Shown one piece after another: positions 54,672 through 64,000 of a stretch of DNA of 64,000 bases (the first letter of the stretch is position 1; each line of letters opens with the position of its first letter). The stretch comes from G963677445 sp963678275 (GTDB lineage: Bacteria; Bacteroidota; Ignavibacteria; Ignavibacteriales; Melioribacteraceae). The translations under genes and the position numbers were made by a program. The stretch spans positions 1,674,001 through 1,738,000 of the forward strand of contig OY782765.1 in NCBI GenBank assembly GCA_963678275.1. Direction: 5' to 3'. The notes below the pieces were generated by a model, which saw nothing but the letters and a program-made list of their open reading frames with translations, did no database searches and was not told the origin of the DNA.

Positions 54672-56084
54672 TCAGGCCTGCATTTTCTTCGCTTTTTCAA
54701 CAGCTTCTTCGATAGTGCCGACATAGAGAAATGCCTGTTCCGGAAGATCATCATGTTTACCATCGATGATTTCACGGAAACTTCTTACCGTATCTTCCAG
54801 CTTAACATATTTACCCTCGAAACCGGTAAACTGCTCAGCGACATGGAAGGGCTGGCTAAGGAATCTTTGAATCCTTCTCGCGCGGCGGACGATAATTTTA
54901 TCTTCGTCACTGAGTTCATCCATACCAAGAATATTTATAATATCCTGAAGGTCTTTATATGCCTGCAGAATTTCTTTTACATTTTTCGCCACATCATAAT
55001 GTTCCTGACCAACTATGCCCGGTTCAAGAATTCTTGAAGTTGAATCGAGAGGATCAACCGCGGGATAAATACCCAGCTCTGATATCTGACGGCTAAGCAC
55101 CGTGGTAGCGTCGAGATGTGAGAATGCTGTAGCGGGAGCGGGGTCGGTAAGGTCATCCGCGGGAACGTAGATCGCCTGAACAGAAGTAATAGAACCTTTA
55201 TCGGTTGATGTGATCCTTTCCTGAAGCTCACCCATTTCGGTTGCGAGGTTAGGCTGATAACCCACTGCCGAAGGCATACGGCCAAGAAGCGCTGACACCT
55301 CGGAACCTGCCTGCGTAAAACGGAAAATATTGTCGATAAAAAGAAGAACGTCCCTTCCCTCTTCATCACGGAAATATTCTGCCATGGTAAGTCCTGTCAG
55401 ACCTACTCTCAGACGCGCTCCCGGGGGCTCATTCATCTGGCCGAAAACAAGCGCTGTTTTTTCCAGAACGCCCGATTCTTTCATTTCAAGCCACAGATCA
55501 TTTCCTTCACGGGTTCTTTCACCCACACCGGCAAACACCGAATAACCGCCATGCTGCTTGGCAATATTATGAATCAGCTCCATAATGATTACGGTTTTAC
55601 CAACACCGGCGCCACCGAAAAGACCTGTTTTGCCACCTCGGGAATATGGTTCAAGAAGGTCAATAACTTTTATGCCTGTCTCAAACATCTCCTGGGAGGT
55701 GCTAAGTGTATCAAACTTAGGCGCTTCGCGATGGATATTATAGTATTTTTCCGATTCGATAGGATCGAGTCCGTCAATACCTTCACCAATAACATTTATA
55801 AGACGGCCTAAGGTCGGTGGTCCGACCGGAACGGAAATAGGAGCGCCGGTATCCAAAGCTTTCATACCCCTGACCAAACCGTCAGTTGTATCCATCGCCA
55901 CAGTTCTAACCCTGTTCTCACCAAGATGCTGCTGCACTTCAACTATAAGCTCCTCTTCAACCCCTTCAACGTTTGTACGATGAATTTTAATGGAGTTAAA
56001 AATTTCCGGCAGATGTCCATCCGGAAAATCTATATCTACCACCGGTCCGATAACCTGTACTATTACACCTTCAGTACTTGCCAT
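54672..56084 (-). CDS. atpD: F1 ATP synthase beta subunit
   Basis: 470 residues; catalytic subunit of ATP synthase. Walker A GGAGVGKTV, Walker B region VLLFIDNIFRFTQAGSE, and the family PAPATAFSHLDATTVLSR. AGGGAGAG lies just before the ATG. Operon atpD-atpC. Confidence 0.98.
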   Translation of the reverse strand: MASTEGVIVQVIGPVVDIDFPDGHLPEIFNSIKIHRTNVEGVEEELIVEVQQHLGENRVRTVAMDTTDGLVRGMKALDTGAPISVPVGPPTLGRLINVIGEGIDGLDPIESEKYYNIHREAPKFDTLSTSQEMFETGIKVIDLLEPYSRGGKTGLFGGAGVGKTVIIMELIHNIAKQHGGYSVFAGVGERTREGNDLWLEMKESGVLEKTALVFGQMNEPPGARLRVGLTGLTMAEYFRDEEGRDVLLFIDNIFRFTQAGSEVSALLGRMPSAVGYQPNLATEMGELQERITSTDKGSITSVQAIYVPADDLTDPAPATAFSHLDATTVLSRQISELGIYPAVDPLDSTSRILEPGIVGQEHYDVAKNVKEILQAYKDLQDIINILGMDELSDEDKIIVRRARRIQRFLSQPFHVAEQFTGFEGKYVKLEDTVRSFREIIDGKHDDLPEQAFLYVGTIEEAVEKAKKMQA

Positions 56085-56160
56085 TTCTCTCCCTGGAAAT
56101 AATTTAAGTAAATTGCAAATTTAAATAATAACATTCCTTTATTCAAACAGATGGATACAT

Positions 56161-58476
56161 TTATTTTAAAAGCATCATTTTTTTCGAATATATCCTCTCT
56201 GAGGTTTTCAGTCTGTAAATATATAATCCGCTCGATAGTTCAGAAGCGTCAAAGTCATAAACATTCAAACCGGCCTCTGCCGTTCCATTTAAGATTGTCG
56301 CCACTTCCCTGCCGAGCATATCATAAACAACCAGGCTGGCTTCTGCCCTTTCAGGCATAAAGAAAGTAATAGTGGTAACAGGATTAAAGGGATTTGGATA
56401 ATTCTGACCAAGTTCAATTGTTTCAGGATACAACCCTTCCTCTTCAACCGAAGTAATTATCGGGACCACAAATGATGTTGTGCCGCCAAGTTCGTTATAT
56501 CTCTTTTTAAATTCCTGCATATACTGGTTAGCGATATAAATATCATGAATGAAGAGTGTGTTTTCATCATTATCATTTTCAGCCGCGGCCGACCAGTTGT
56601 GTGAACCGGTGTAAACCACCGGATCGCTTGAAGGATAAGAAGCGTCTGTCATACCATATTTATGATGCAGGGTTCCGCCGAGAGTGTATTCAAATACTTC
56701 CGATATGGCGAGCAGGTTGTTATATTCCGATCCCTGAACGTTTATATTGTCAATAATGCCCCTTACATCGGTAACACCGGAGCTGATTCTGCCCGATATC
56801 GCGTCAAAAAGGTCATTGCTTGTAAATACAAGAAGAGCATAATATATTGAGCTGTCGGCGCTGTTGATAGCGGTCTCTATCTGGTTCTCTGTATTATCCG
56901 AAGGGCTGAAATACAATCCAACTTCTTTCCCGCCGATGCTGAAGGTATGAGTTGTGTTATCCTGTTTGTAGGGCCCGAATTTCGCGTTTGAGGAGTTGGG
57001 TGTGTCACCGTCGCTTCCCCACATTTCTTCAAATTCGGTTTTGTAGGCTTCCGCCAAATTTGGGTCATTAATTTCAATTACATTATTGCGCCAGTCAAGT
57101 TCACCCGAGGTCCAGTTCCATGAGCCGGTCCATACCCAGTCGTTATCCGGATCACTGTCACGGCCGTCAATGATAGCAAATTTATTATGCATGATTCCAT
57201 TGATCGCCGGACGCTGACTCATCTGTATCCCATTATTAAGCAGCACCTGCATCGAGCTTTGTATGGTCCTGTTGTCATAAACCACTCTTATTTTAACTCC
57301 GCGCTGTTTAGCGGATACAATAGCGTCGGCAATATCATTCATTCCATAAAAACTATAAAGAGCGATATCAATTGAATATGTAGCGGAATTTATTCTTTCA
57401 ATCACTTTGGCCTTAAAATCGACATTTCCCATCGCTTCGTTTCCCGGAATGGCTACAGAATTGTCGACGCCGTAATTAAAATATACATTTATCGTTCCGC
57501 TGGAAGGATTCGGATTAGCGGTGTTGACACTGTAAATCGCGCTCTCACTTGTGCCGTGCGAATTGGTTGAATAAGCTCTGAAATAATATTTTGTCAGGGG
57601 ATCGAGTCCATCAACTAACACAACATGATAAGTGGTGTCCTCTTCAATAATTTTTGAACCCAGTTCCAGGTCTTCAGTTATTCCATACCTTACTTCACTA
57701 TTTCCCGTTCTGATCGTATTAAAATACACAGAAAAGGAAGTTGTGGTTATATTAGACGCGACTACAGGACTGATAATTACAGGCTCGTTACCTGTAATAA
57801 TATCCTCAATAAAACGTGGCAGAAGCTGATAACCATCATCATAAGGGGGGCTGTAGGCATATTGCCCGAGAACGCCGACTACATCAACCGACCCGGAGGG
57901 GATTGGTGTATTAATTATAGATGTAACATCGTTATCAATTCTTATCTCCATGCTTCCGGTGGCATCTGAAATATTATAATTTGTATTGCCTGAAAAGTTG
58001 CCGCTCGCGTTAATTGTCACCTCATTTAACCTGATAAGGGAACCTTCATATTCCTCCAGACCGTTCCACGCCTGGCCGAGAATATCGGCAATTGAAAGAT
58101 TTAACGGCTCAATTTCACATCCCGATTTATGAATTGTTAAACTGGCCCCCGGATTGCTGAAAAGCAGTTCTGTCAGGCCATTATACTGTCCGACTTCGGC
58201 AGATACAGTTACAGAATCGCCAATCTGGACCTGTCCGGCAAATCCGCTGCCATAAACAGATATACCGGCTGTTTCATCCTGGACGTTGCCGGGACCGCTA
58301 TTGCCGAAATTTCCCGCTGTGGTAACAATACCTGAAATCGTGACTATCTGGCCAAGCATTGCAGGTTCTCCACTGGAATTGTTTTGTCTCACATCAATTA
58401 TGGGAATAGTCTGGCTGAAAACATTTGTTAAAAAACCATATATAAAGATCAAAAGAACTGCTGAGATTTTTTTCAT
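56161..58476 (-). CDS. Secreted phospholipase D-like nuclease/hydrolase with T9SS sorting domain
   Basis: 771 residues from the ATG at 58474-58476, which has AGGA 8 nt upstream and opens a signal peptide (MKKISAVLLIFIYGF). A TTG 18 nt earlier is unlikely. Order: OB-fold-like domain (ITVSGIV-type, about 20-210), fibronectin III (about 225-310), then two PLD half-sites with HNKFAIIDG and HHKYGMTDA (each HxK), ending in the QNYPNPFNPVTTITFFMP sorting domain. A phosphodiesterase acting on extracellular DNA or lipid is likely; the substrate cannot be told. The N-terminal OB domain hints at nucleic acid. Confidence 0.9.
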   Translation of the reverse strand: MKKISAVLLIFIYGFLTNVFSQTIPIIDVRQNNSSGEPAMLGQIVTISGIVTTAGNFGNSGPGNVQDETAGISVYGSGFAGQVQIGDSVTVSAEVGQYNGLTELLFSNPGASLTIHKSGCEIEPLNLSIADILGQAWNGLEEYEGSLIRLNEVTINASGNFSGNTNYNISDATGSMEIRIDNDVTSIINTPIPSGSVDVVGVLGQYAYSPPYDDGYQLLPRFIEDIITGNEPVIISPVVASNITTTSFSVYFNTIRTGNSEVRYGITEDLELGSKIIEEDTTYHVVLVDGLDPLTKYYFRAYSTNSHGTSESAIYSVNTANPNPSSGTINVYFNYGVDNSVAIPGNEAMGNVDFKAKVIERINSATYSIDIALYSFYGMNDIADAIVSAKQRGVKIRVVYDNRTIQSSMQVLLNNGIQMSQRPAINGIMHNKFAIIDGRDSDPDNDWVWTGSWNWTSGELDWRNNVIEINDPNLAEAYKTEFEEMWGSDGDTPNSSNAKFGPYKQDNTTHTFSIGGKEVGLYFSPSDNTENQIETAINSADSSIYYALLVFTSNDLFDAISGRISSGVTDVRGIIDNINVQGSEYNNLLAISEVFEYTLGGTLHHKYGMTDASYPSSDPVVYTGSHNWSAAAENDNDENTLFIHDIYIANQYMQEFKKRYNELGGTTSFVVPIITSVEEEGLYPETIELGQNYPNPFNPVTTITFFMPERAEASLVVYDMLGREVATILNGTAEAGLNVYDFDASELSSGLYIYRLKTSERIYSKKMMLLK

Positions 58477-58486
58477 TACTAATTTC

Positions 58487-59548
58487 CTAATCAATTTCTG
58501 TAGAAAGAATATATCGTAAAATTCTGTCGTTATTGGTATCGACTACATATAATGTTTTATCAAAATGGGCTATCGCGTGAGGACTGTCGAAAACATCAGG
58601 CCCGCCGAAGGATTCCATCTCATCACCGAAAGAGTTAAACTTGTAAATGCTGTCCTTTTCCGCGTCGGCTACATAAATATTCATATATTCGTCAACTGCT
58701 GCGTCTTCCGGCTGACCAAACTTATTAACGGTCATCAATTCAGAGGAGAACGCGGAAAGTTTACTTTCATACTTCGAATATAAGGGAGTGACAACCCATT
58801 CCAGCCACTGAACCCTGAAGCTGTTGTTGCCTATCATGGTAACAACCATATCAATATTATTTCTCTCAAAAGAGGTTATTGAACTGACATCATAAGCAGC
58901 GACAAGACCTGTGCCGAGCGGTTCCACCTGAGGCACACGGCCAAGCAATGTATCAACTTTTACTCCATCTCCACGATCATAGCGCGAAAACATAAGGATT
59001 GAGTTATCGGGATCAACAGGACTTGAGTTTACCGGACCTTTTCGGGATACATAAAAGAGATTACTCTGGAATACACATACCCCGGTATACTGTCGTTCAG
59101 GCCTGGAAAAATCGAAGGATGTTTTTGGCAGAAGTCTGGTGATACCAGCGTCCCCTATCTGATGCTGCGCGCTGAAAAGATCGGCCCGGTAGACCGCGCT
59201 GTAAGTTACACCGGCAGAATCAAACGTTCCGCAGATTATAAGGGAGAGATCATAGTCCTGGGCAATAGCTGTCGGATGAGGCACGGCAAGCTCGCCAAGC
59301 CTTTGTCCCGCTACATCAAGCATTACAATTCTGTCATTTTCGGTATCTGCGACATAAAGAAATGGTTCACGCCCGACTATAATGTCCTGAGGTTTATTGA
59401 AACCATCCCAGACAGGGTTCTGCTGAATATACAAAGTATCTCCTATCGATCCCTGGCTGACCGGATCACCTGTATCAACAATATCGAACTTATCGGTACA
59501 GGAATAAATAACTACTATGACAAATATCAAGATTAAAACTTTTTTCAT
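58487..59548 (-). CDS. Lipoprotein with NHL-like beta-propeller
   Basis: 353 residues; lipoprotein signal ending in YSC (Cys17). The rest has six-bladed propeller repeats: KPQDIIVGREPFLYVADTEN, QPEDAAVDEYMNIYVADAEK and SPHAIAHFDKTLYVVDTNND are three clear blades. NHL propellers bind proteins or ligands. It is followed 10 nt later by the PLD-like gene start and preceded 5 nt earlier by the PorV-like stop, in one operon. Confidence 0.85.
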   Translation of the reverse strand: MKKVLILIFVIVVIYSCTDKFDIVDTGDPVSQGSIGDTLYIQQNPVWDGFNKPQDIIVGREPFLYVADTENDRIVMLDVAGQRLGELAVPHPTAIAQDYDLSLIICGTFDSAGVTYSAVYRADLFSAQHQIGDAGITRLLPKTSFDFSRPERQYTGVCVFQSNLFYVSRKGPVNSSPVDPDNSILMFSRYDRGDGVKVDTLLGRVPQVEPLGTGLVAAYDVSSITSFERNNIDMVVTMIGNNSFRVQWLEWVVTPLYSKYESKLSAFSSELMTVNKFGQPEDAAVDEYMNIYVADAEKDSIYKFNSFGDEMESFGGPDVFDSPHAIAHFDKTLYVVDTNNDRILRYILSTEID

Positions 59549-59553
59549 ACTCT

Positions 59554-60528
59554 TTATAATCCCAATAATAATGAAAAACGGTGAGCTGAACCCAGCCGTT
59601 CAAAATTGGCAAACGCGTAATCGAACGTTACATCGGCAATTCCGAGAGGCGCTTTTACACCCGCGCCGAAAGTAAAATTCTGTTCTTCAACATTAATTTT
59701 ATAACCTCCCCTGAGGAGCAGAATATCTCGCCATGAATATTCAAAACCGGCCCCGACATTTTCACTGTTGTCATTCGGATGATTTAACTGTATCGAAGTG
59801 GTCACACGGTGAATTTCATCTTCGTAGGGTTCAAAGGCGAAACCAATCCTGAACATTGTTGGAGGTGAAAAGGATTGCCAGCCTGATTTCTCCTTTTTTC
59901 CCCAGAGGGTCACTTCCCCGTCGGGGGCAAGTTCGTTTCCAAAATTGGAGATAGTTACGGCAAACCTTGTGGACCCGAGTCCGGTCCAGTAATATGTTCC
60001 AAGGTCAATCATCATGCCCCGCATCTTCAGTTTATCGAGTGTTTCTTCGATGTAACGGATAGTTGCTCCGAAACTGAACTGACTGGTCATTTTTCTCGAA
60101 TAGGAAAGAGCCACTGCCAAATCGCCGAATGTAAAATATTCTCCAGTGCCATACTGATGAAATTCAGTTGTCACAGGCATATCTTCCATGTGCAGGCTTG
60201 TAACGGCCAGACCAACAACATCATTGGAGCCAAGATGATATATTCCGCCGACAAATTCATGCTGAATATCAACAAGCCATTCATTGTGGGAGAATATTAC
60301 CTGGTCGCTGCCGGTCTGAACGAGTCCGGCTGGATTCCAGTATAACGCTGAAGCATCATCAGCCACGGCAATAAAGGCGTCAGCCATAGCGGAAGCTCTT
60401 CCTCCGACACCAATTTTAAGGAATTGAGCTGTGGATATTCCGGCCCTCTGACCTCCAAGCGTGGGAAAAAGCTGGGCAAAGTTAATTGTCAGGGGCAATA
60501 ACAATATTATTATTAGAATTTTTTTCAT
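59554..60528 (-). CDS. PorV/PorQ family outer-membrane protein
   Basis: 324 residues with a signal peptide (MKKILIIILLLPLTINFAQ). The segment KIGVGGRASAMADAFIAVAD and SALYWNPAGLV is the family signature (UPF0164/PorV-like); the rest is a FadL-type barrel. PorV shuttles T9SS cargo to the attachment complex in well-studied species; whether this paralogue does so or has a substrate-specific role is unknown. It lies 1 nt from the TonB-receptor stop. Confidence 0.9.
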   Translation of the reverse strand: MKKILIIILLLPLTINFAQLFPTLGGQRAGISTAQFLKIGVGGRASAMADAFIAVADDASALYWNPAGLVQTGSDQVIFSHNEWLVDIQHEFVGGIYHLGSNDVVGLAVTSLHMEDMPVTTEFHQYGTGEYFTFGDLAVALSYSRKMTSQFSFGATIRYIEETLDKLKMRGMMIDLGTYYWTGLGSTRFAVTISNFGNELAPDGEVTLWGKKEKSGWQSFSPPTMFRIGFAFEPYEDEIHRVTTSIQLNHPNDNSENVGAGFEYSWRDILLLRGGYKINVEEQNFTFGAGVKAPLGIADVTFDYAFANFERLGSAHRFSLLLGL

Positions 60529-60529
60529 A

Positions 60530-63340
60530 TTAGAACTTTAAACTGATGCCAAATTTTATATTTCTTCTTGTTAAATATCTCGCGGGATCAAATGGATAGG
60601 CTGAAATAGGAGCCTGAAGATCGGGATAATTAGGATCATTCCAGCTAGATGGAATAGCGTCGCCCGCTTCATATGCTTCGCCTGTAACAGGATTGATGAT
60701 CGCTGAATTTTTTGTATCGAGAATATTGTTGATTTCTGTAAATATTGAGAACTTCATGCCGCCGAAGGTAAAATATTTTTCAATATTTACATCAATCCAG
60801 AACCAGTTATCCCCGACGCGGCCATACCTGTCGCCACGTTCATATACATATTCAGGGCGTCCGTCAATATCATAACTGCCCGTAAATACCGCCGGGGTAT
60901 AACGTTTGCCTGACTGATAAAAAGCGCGCATATAAATATTAATATCATCCAGAACACCGGGGGCAAAACCAAAGAGAGGCTTATCCTTTTCAATATAGAA
61001 GCTGACACTTGCTGTGGCTGTCACAGGTCTGTCCCAGGCAACATATTCTTCCTTGATCGATTCATCAAGGTCTCCTCTCGCTATCAGCACACCTTCATCG
61101 GCGGATGAACTTTTTCCGGTAACAATAGCGTAACTGAAAGAGGTCATACCGGTGAACCATTTGCCTATTCTCTTTTTATATTCAAGCTCTATGCCTCTCG
61201 ATCGCGCGTAATCAAGATTTGCGTAAGTTATGAAAGATTGTGTGGCAAAACGGGCGGATGTTATTTTTGCTGTTCTGGTACGCACATAATCAAATATATC
61301 TTTGTAATATGTTGTAACGGTCAAAACATCATCCTCTGAAAACTGGGTTTTCAAACCAAGTTCATAAGCGACGGTAGTTTCCGGTTTCAGGTTTGGATTG
61401 CCAAAACGCTGAAATGAGGACTGCGCGCTTGAGGGACTCAGTTTGGCATAAACAAATTGCGGTTTGGGCCATTTGCTGAAATGCCCGTATGAGAAAAACA
61501 ATATCTGGTAATCAGTAACCGGATGTGAAATTCCGAGACGGGGACTTAAACGGGCTTTAAATTTTCTGTCGCCAAAAAATGTGAAAGAATCTTCTTCGTA
61601 ACGTTCCCTTATCTCATCCGGAATTGTAATGACATCGGGATTATTAACAGCGTCATCCACATATTTTCCGGGGAACCAGTAATCGAGCCTGAGCCCGAAG
61701 TTCAGTATCATTCCGCTGAAGTTGATATTATCCTGCGCGTAAAATGAACCTCTCGCCGGAAATACCTTATATATATCGTTGTTCAGGCCAAGTTCACCAA
61801 TCCAGGGTTTATAGATATCAATTACCTGCATTTCCTGGAATATCATGTTAAAACCAGCCTTAAATTTGTTCTTTTCGTCAAAAAAGCTTGTAACATCCCC
61901 TTTAATCGAAAACTCTTCAACATGATGATCGCGCCACGTAAACGGATTGCCGACATCCCAGAATCCATCACCGGGAATTACCCCTATTGTATCACTTCCG
62001 GTATTATAATATTCAATCGGGAAAGTTACAATATCCTTTGGCTCAACATATTGAGAGTAGTCTTTACCATTGGCGTCGGCGCGTAAATGAGAGAAAAAAT
62101 GATTTATTTTCAGCTCATAAAATGTCGACGCGTTGAGTGTGTGAGTCCAGCTTATGGTATTATACTTATTATTGTGAGTAAAAGTATTGGCGTTATCAAG
62201 AATTTTCTGGAATTCATACTGATAACCGGGGCTTGGCTGAACATACTCAAGATTCGACTGCAAAGACTGTGAATTCTGGTTAATACTGACAGATTGATTA
62301 TAAGAGTAAACCAGTTTCATGGTAGGACTGATAGCGTAGGTCAGTTTTCCAAGTCCGAACCAGCTATTTTCAGAGCGGGGCGCGAAATCGGAGCCGTGAA
62401 ATATTGAGGAATAAAGCTGGTTGGCGGTGGGCTTATAATATCCCTGGGTAATGCCATCGCTTATTCCCATATATAAACTGGTAAAAAATGAAATATCCCC
62501 CGGAATATCCAGACCAAGCGCTGGCAGAATCATGGAGGTTATCGGTTCAGGTCCGCTGAAATTTGCTTCAACCACATCAAGATTAAAAACATGGGAAGAA
62601 CTTGTGCTTCCGAAGTTATCTCTTTTCCAGGAAAGATAACCCCTGAAATTCTTACTCCCTTCCCTGGTTTTAACATTAACCACACCCGAAGTGGCCTGGC
62701 CAAATTCGGCGTTAAAACCGCCTGTAATAACTTCAACCTCTTCAATCGCGTTGGAACTAAGCTGCAAACCAAATCCGGTTCCCGCGAGAGGGTCCTGCAC
62801 AGAAACACCATCGAGAAGGAATGCGCTCTCATAAGAACGTCCGCCCCTGATATGGATTGAATTATCCGACTTTACAACACCAGCCTGCTGGGTTACAAGA
62901 TCATTTACATTTTCTACAACGGCCATTTCAATATCATCTTTGGATATTGTTTTTTTACTCTGGGTTTCTTCAACATCCACCAATGGTTTTTCGCCGACAA
63001 TAACCACATCCTGGTCAAGAGTGAGTACCGTCTCTTCCATTTTAATCTCAAGAGTAAGAGTACGGTTGGCCTCAACTTTAACACCGGTATACTGTACCGG
63101 TCTGAAACCGATAAGAGTAGCTTCTATTGTATAGGTGCCCGGATTAATGCCGGTTATTTCAAACTTGCCATCCATGTCGGACGCGGCGCCGTAATATGTA
63201 CCTTTTACAATTATATTTACCCCGGGCAATGGTTCACCAAGTTCGGTGTCAATGATAACGCCGGCAACTTTGCCTTTCTGCTGAGCAAAAAGTGAACCAG
63301 CCAGGAAAAATATAAATGATATTATCAGTAGTTTCTTCAT
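60530..63340 (-). CDS. TonB-dependent receptor with carboxypeptidase-regulatory domain
   Basis: 936 residues. Signal peptide (MKKLLIISFIFFLAGSLFA), then a CarboxypepD_reg-like domain (about 22-105), a plug (about 110-235, IHIRGGRSYESAFLLDGVSV, FNAEFGQATSGVVNVKT) and a 22-strand barrel ending in GISLKF. It imports a ligand across the outer membrane with energy from TonB; substrate unknown. No SusD-like partner follows. The ATG overlaps the upstream gene's stop by 4 nt, so the two are coupled. Confidence 0.93.
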   Translation of the reverse strand: MKKLLIISFIFFLAGSLFAQQKGKVAGVIIDTELGEPLPGVNIIVKGTYYGAASDMDGKFEITGINPGTYTIEATLIGFRPVQYTGVKVEANRTLTLEIKMEETVLTLDQDVVIVGEKPLVDVEETQSKKTISKDDIEMAVVENVNDLVTQQAGVVKSDNSIHIRGGRSYESAFLLDGVSVQDPLAGTGFGLQLSSNAIEEVEVITGGFNAEFGQATSGVVNVKTREGSKNFRGYLSWKRDNFGSTSSSHVFNLDVVEANFSGPEPITSMILPALGLDIPGDISFFTSLYMGISDGITQGYYKPTANQLYSSIFHGSDFAPRSENSWFGLGKLTYAISPTMKLVYSYNQSVSINQNSQSLQSNLEYVQPSPGYQYEFQKILDNANTFTHNNKYNTISWTHTLNASTFYELKINHFFSHLRADANGKDYSQYVEPKDIVTFPIEYYNTGSDTIGVIPGDGFWDVGNPFTWRDHHVEEFSIKGDVTSFFDEKNKFKAGFNMIFQEMQVIDIYKPWIGELGLNNDIYKVFPARGSFYAQDNINFSGMILNFGLRLDYWFPGKYVDDAVNNPDVITIPDEIRERYEEDSFTFFGDRKFKARLSPRLGISHPVTDYQILFFSYGHFSKWPKPQFVYAKLSPSSAQSSFQRFGNPNLKPETTVAYELGLKTQFSEDDVLTVTTYYKDIFDYVRTRTAKITSARFATQSFITYANLDYARSRGIELEYKKRIGKWFTGMTSFSYAIVTGKSSSADEGVLIARGDLDESIKEEYVAWDRPVTATASVSFYIEKDKPLFGFAPGVLDDINIYMRAFYQSGKRYTPAVFTGSYDIDGRPEYVYERGDRYGRVGDNWFWIDVNIEKYFTFGGMKFSIFTEINNILDTKNSAIINPVTGEAYEAGDAIPSSWNDPNYPDLQAPISAYPFDPARYLTRRNIKFGISLKF

Positions 63341-64000
63341 AAGCTAAATCCGAAATCATCAAAATAGATTTTTTCGAGAAGTGTTCTTACACTTCCGGGA
63401 TATTTTTCACATCTGTGAAGTGACAAACCGAAATATGCCATATTGTTATCGAGAGTTTTGAACGCGATATTTTCTCTGCCCGCGGCGTCATCATCCTTAA
63501 GGTTATAAAGCTGCAGTGTGCTGGCCGATGAAGGCAGCATGGTTCTGGCATTATTCATTCCACGGGATATCGCCAGTTCGGGATAACCTGCCTGAACAGG
63601 CTCCAGAAGGGTATTTATACTGACGGAACCGATGTAATAAATAGAATCGAGCGGAAGAAAACTCTGAAGCAGTTCTATATCAATTACATCAGGCAGAAGT
63701 ATTGAAAAGAGCGCTTTGCCACCCTGGTTAAGATAACTCTGCACCGTTACAGAAGCAAGGTCAAGATTAGGACTGTTGGAATACCAGAACACGGCGTCAA
63801 AAAGGTTTATCGTTTCCAGAAATGTTGTATTCTGAAATGGAAGATTGGCATTCCTGATATCGAGCACATCATACTGGCCATTGGTCAGGCTGTCAAACTT
63901 TTCATAATAAAAATCATTGGGATTATCTGTAAGAGTTTCCCTGTAATCGTCAACAAGGAGCAATTTTCCTTTCGGTTTATGCACAAACCAGGTCAGAGAA
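63337..64000 (-). CDS. Unidentified protein, partial (5' end beyond window)
   Basis: 221 complete codons of the C-terminal part are visible; the frame stays open through position 64000, so the start lies outside. The segment KGKLLLVDDYRETLTDNPNDFY and the later QSYLNQGGKALFSILLPD read like a flavodoxin/glutamine-amidotransferase-like alpha-beta fold, seen in surface lipoproteins of this group (inference). It is the most upstream visible gene of the surface operon, overlapping the TonB receptor start by 4 nt. Confidence 0.6.
   Translation of the reverse strand, partial: SLTWFVHKPKGKLLLVDDYRETLTDNPNDFYYEKFDSLTNGQYDVLDIRNANLPFQNTTFLETINLFDAVFWYSNSPNLDLASVTVQSYLNQGGKALFSILLPDVIDIELLQSFLPLDSIYYIGSVSINTLLEPVQAGYPELAISRGMNNARTMLPSSASTLQLYNLKDDDAAGRENIAFKTLDNNMAYFGLSLHRCEKYPGSVRTLLEKIYFDDFGFSL

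Noticed and set aside
1..64000. CRISPR array, tRNA or rRNA genes, transposases
   Set aside because: No regular 25-40 bp repeats with unique spacers, no tRNA-like cloverleaf or rRNA sequence and no transposase or integrase product recognised.

Overview
The window is about 64 kb of bacterial chromosome from a Gram-negative member of the FCB (Fibrobacterota-Chlorobi-Bacteroidota) group. An Ignavibacteria-like organism is the best guess. The reasons are two secreted proteins with the 'QNYPNPFNP' type IX secretion (T9SS) C-terminal signal, a PorV/PorQ-family protein, a carboxypeptidase-regulatory-domain TonB-dependent receptor, a SprE/PorW-like TPR lipoprotein, and an atpD-atpC pair separated from the rest of the ATP synthase genes. 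I saw no rRNA, tRNA, CRISPR array, transposase, integrase or phage gene.

Layout. 0.6-7 kb: a possible structured small RNA, then minus-strand genes for a nitroreductase, a DUF819 permease, a DUF1611/DgcN-like protein, a methyltransferase, an AhpC peroxiredoxin and PyrE. 7.2-9.5 kb: topA. 9.6-12.9 kb: a repeat-rich stretch holding one complete and two truncated copies of a four-helix-bundle protein gene, next to yidD. 12.9-14.6 kb: hemB-folE. 15.3-21.8 kb: secA, glnB, a SprE-like lipoprotein and an AlbA_2-domain regulator, all plus strand. 23.2-26.7 kb: the nadB-nadC-nadA operon for de novo NAD synthesis. 26.9-29.5 kb: a small minus-strand cluster (Rieske-like protein, DinB, GlsB/YeaQ, enoyl-CoA hydratase, HAD phosphatase). 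30.8-35.1 kb: a large secreted subtilase. 35.7-40.0 kb: a PocR/PAS sensor kinase. 40.2-43.7 kb: a gene-free array of repeat modules. 44.1-49.5 kb: an outer-membrane protein, a lipoprotein, an APC permease fused to EIIA and RCK_C domains, and an MltF-like lytic transglycosylase. 51-53.6 kb: a HlyD-like adaptor, VTC polyphosphate polymerase and DUF4956 operon. 54.3-56.1 kb: atpDC. 56.2-64 kb: a minus-strand cell-surface operon that runs off the window edge.

The most unusual content is intergenic. At least seven kinds of repeat module, mostly about 135-490 bp, fill nearly every long gap. They share one architecture: each tends to begin with an inverted repeat resembling CTGGCRRAGCCAG and to end with a border motif containing TTGCCATTTTGCGTAG and CTCCTTACGGA. 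The cores differ, and many carry short perfect hairpins like REP elements. At 40.3-42.2 kb seven modules lie head to tail, followed by three tandem 477-bp units built around a nested palindrome. A single 476-bp unit at 9.6 kb has replaced the 3' part of a small gene. The two truncated four-helix-bundle genes are fused to one module type exactly where the gene resembles the border motif. I interpret this as a family of non-autonomous elements that spread and recombine through shared ends. The activity that moves them is not visible here.

The genes between the repeats are mostly housekeeping (DNA topology, secretion, haem, folate/queuosine precursor, NAD, ATP synthase) and cell-surface functions. 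All identifications come from reading the protein sequences; no database search was run.
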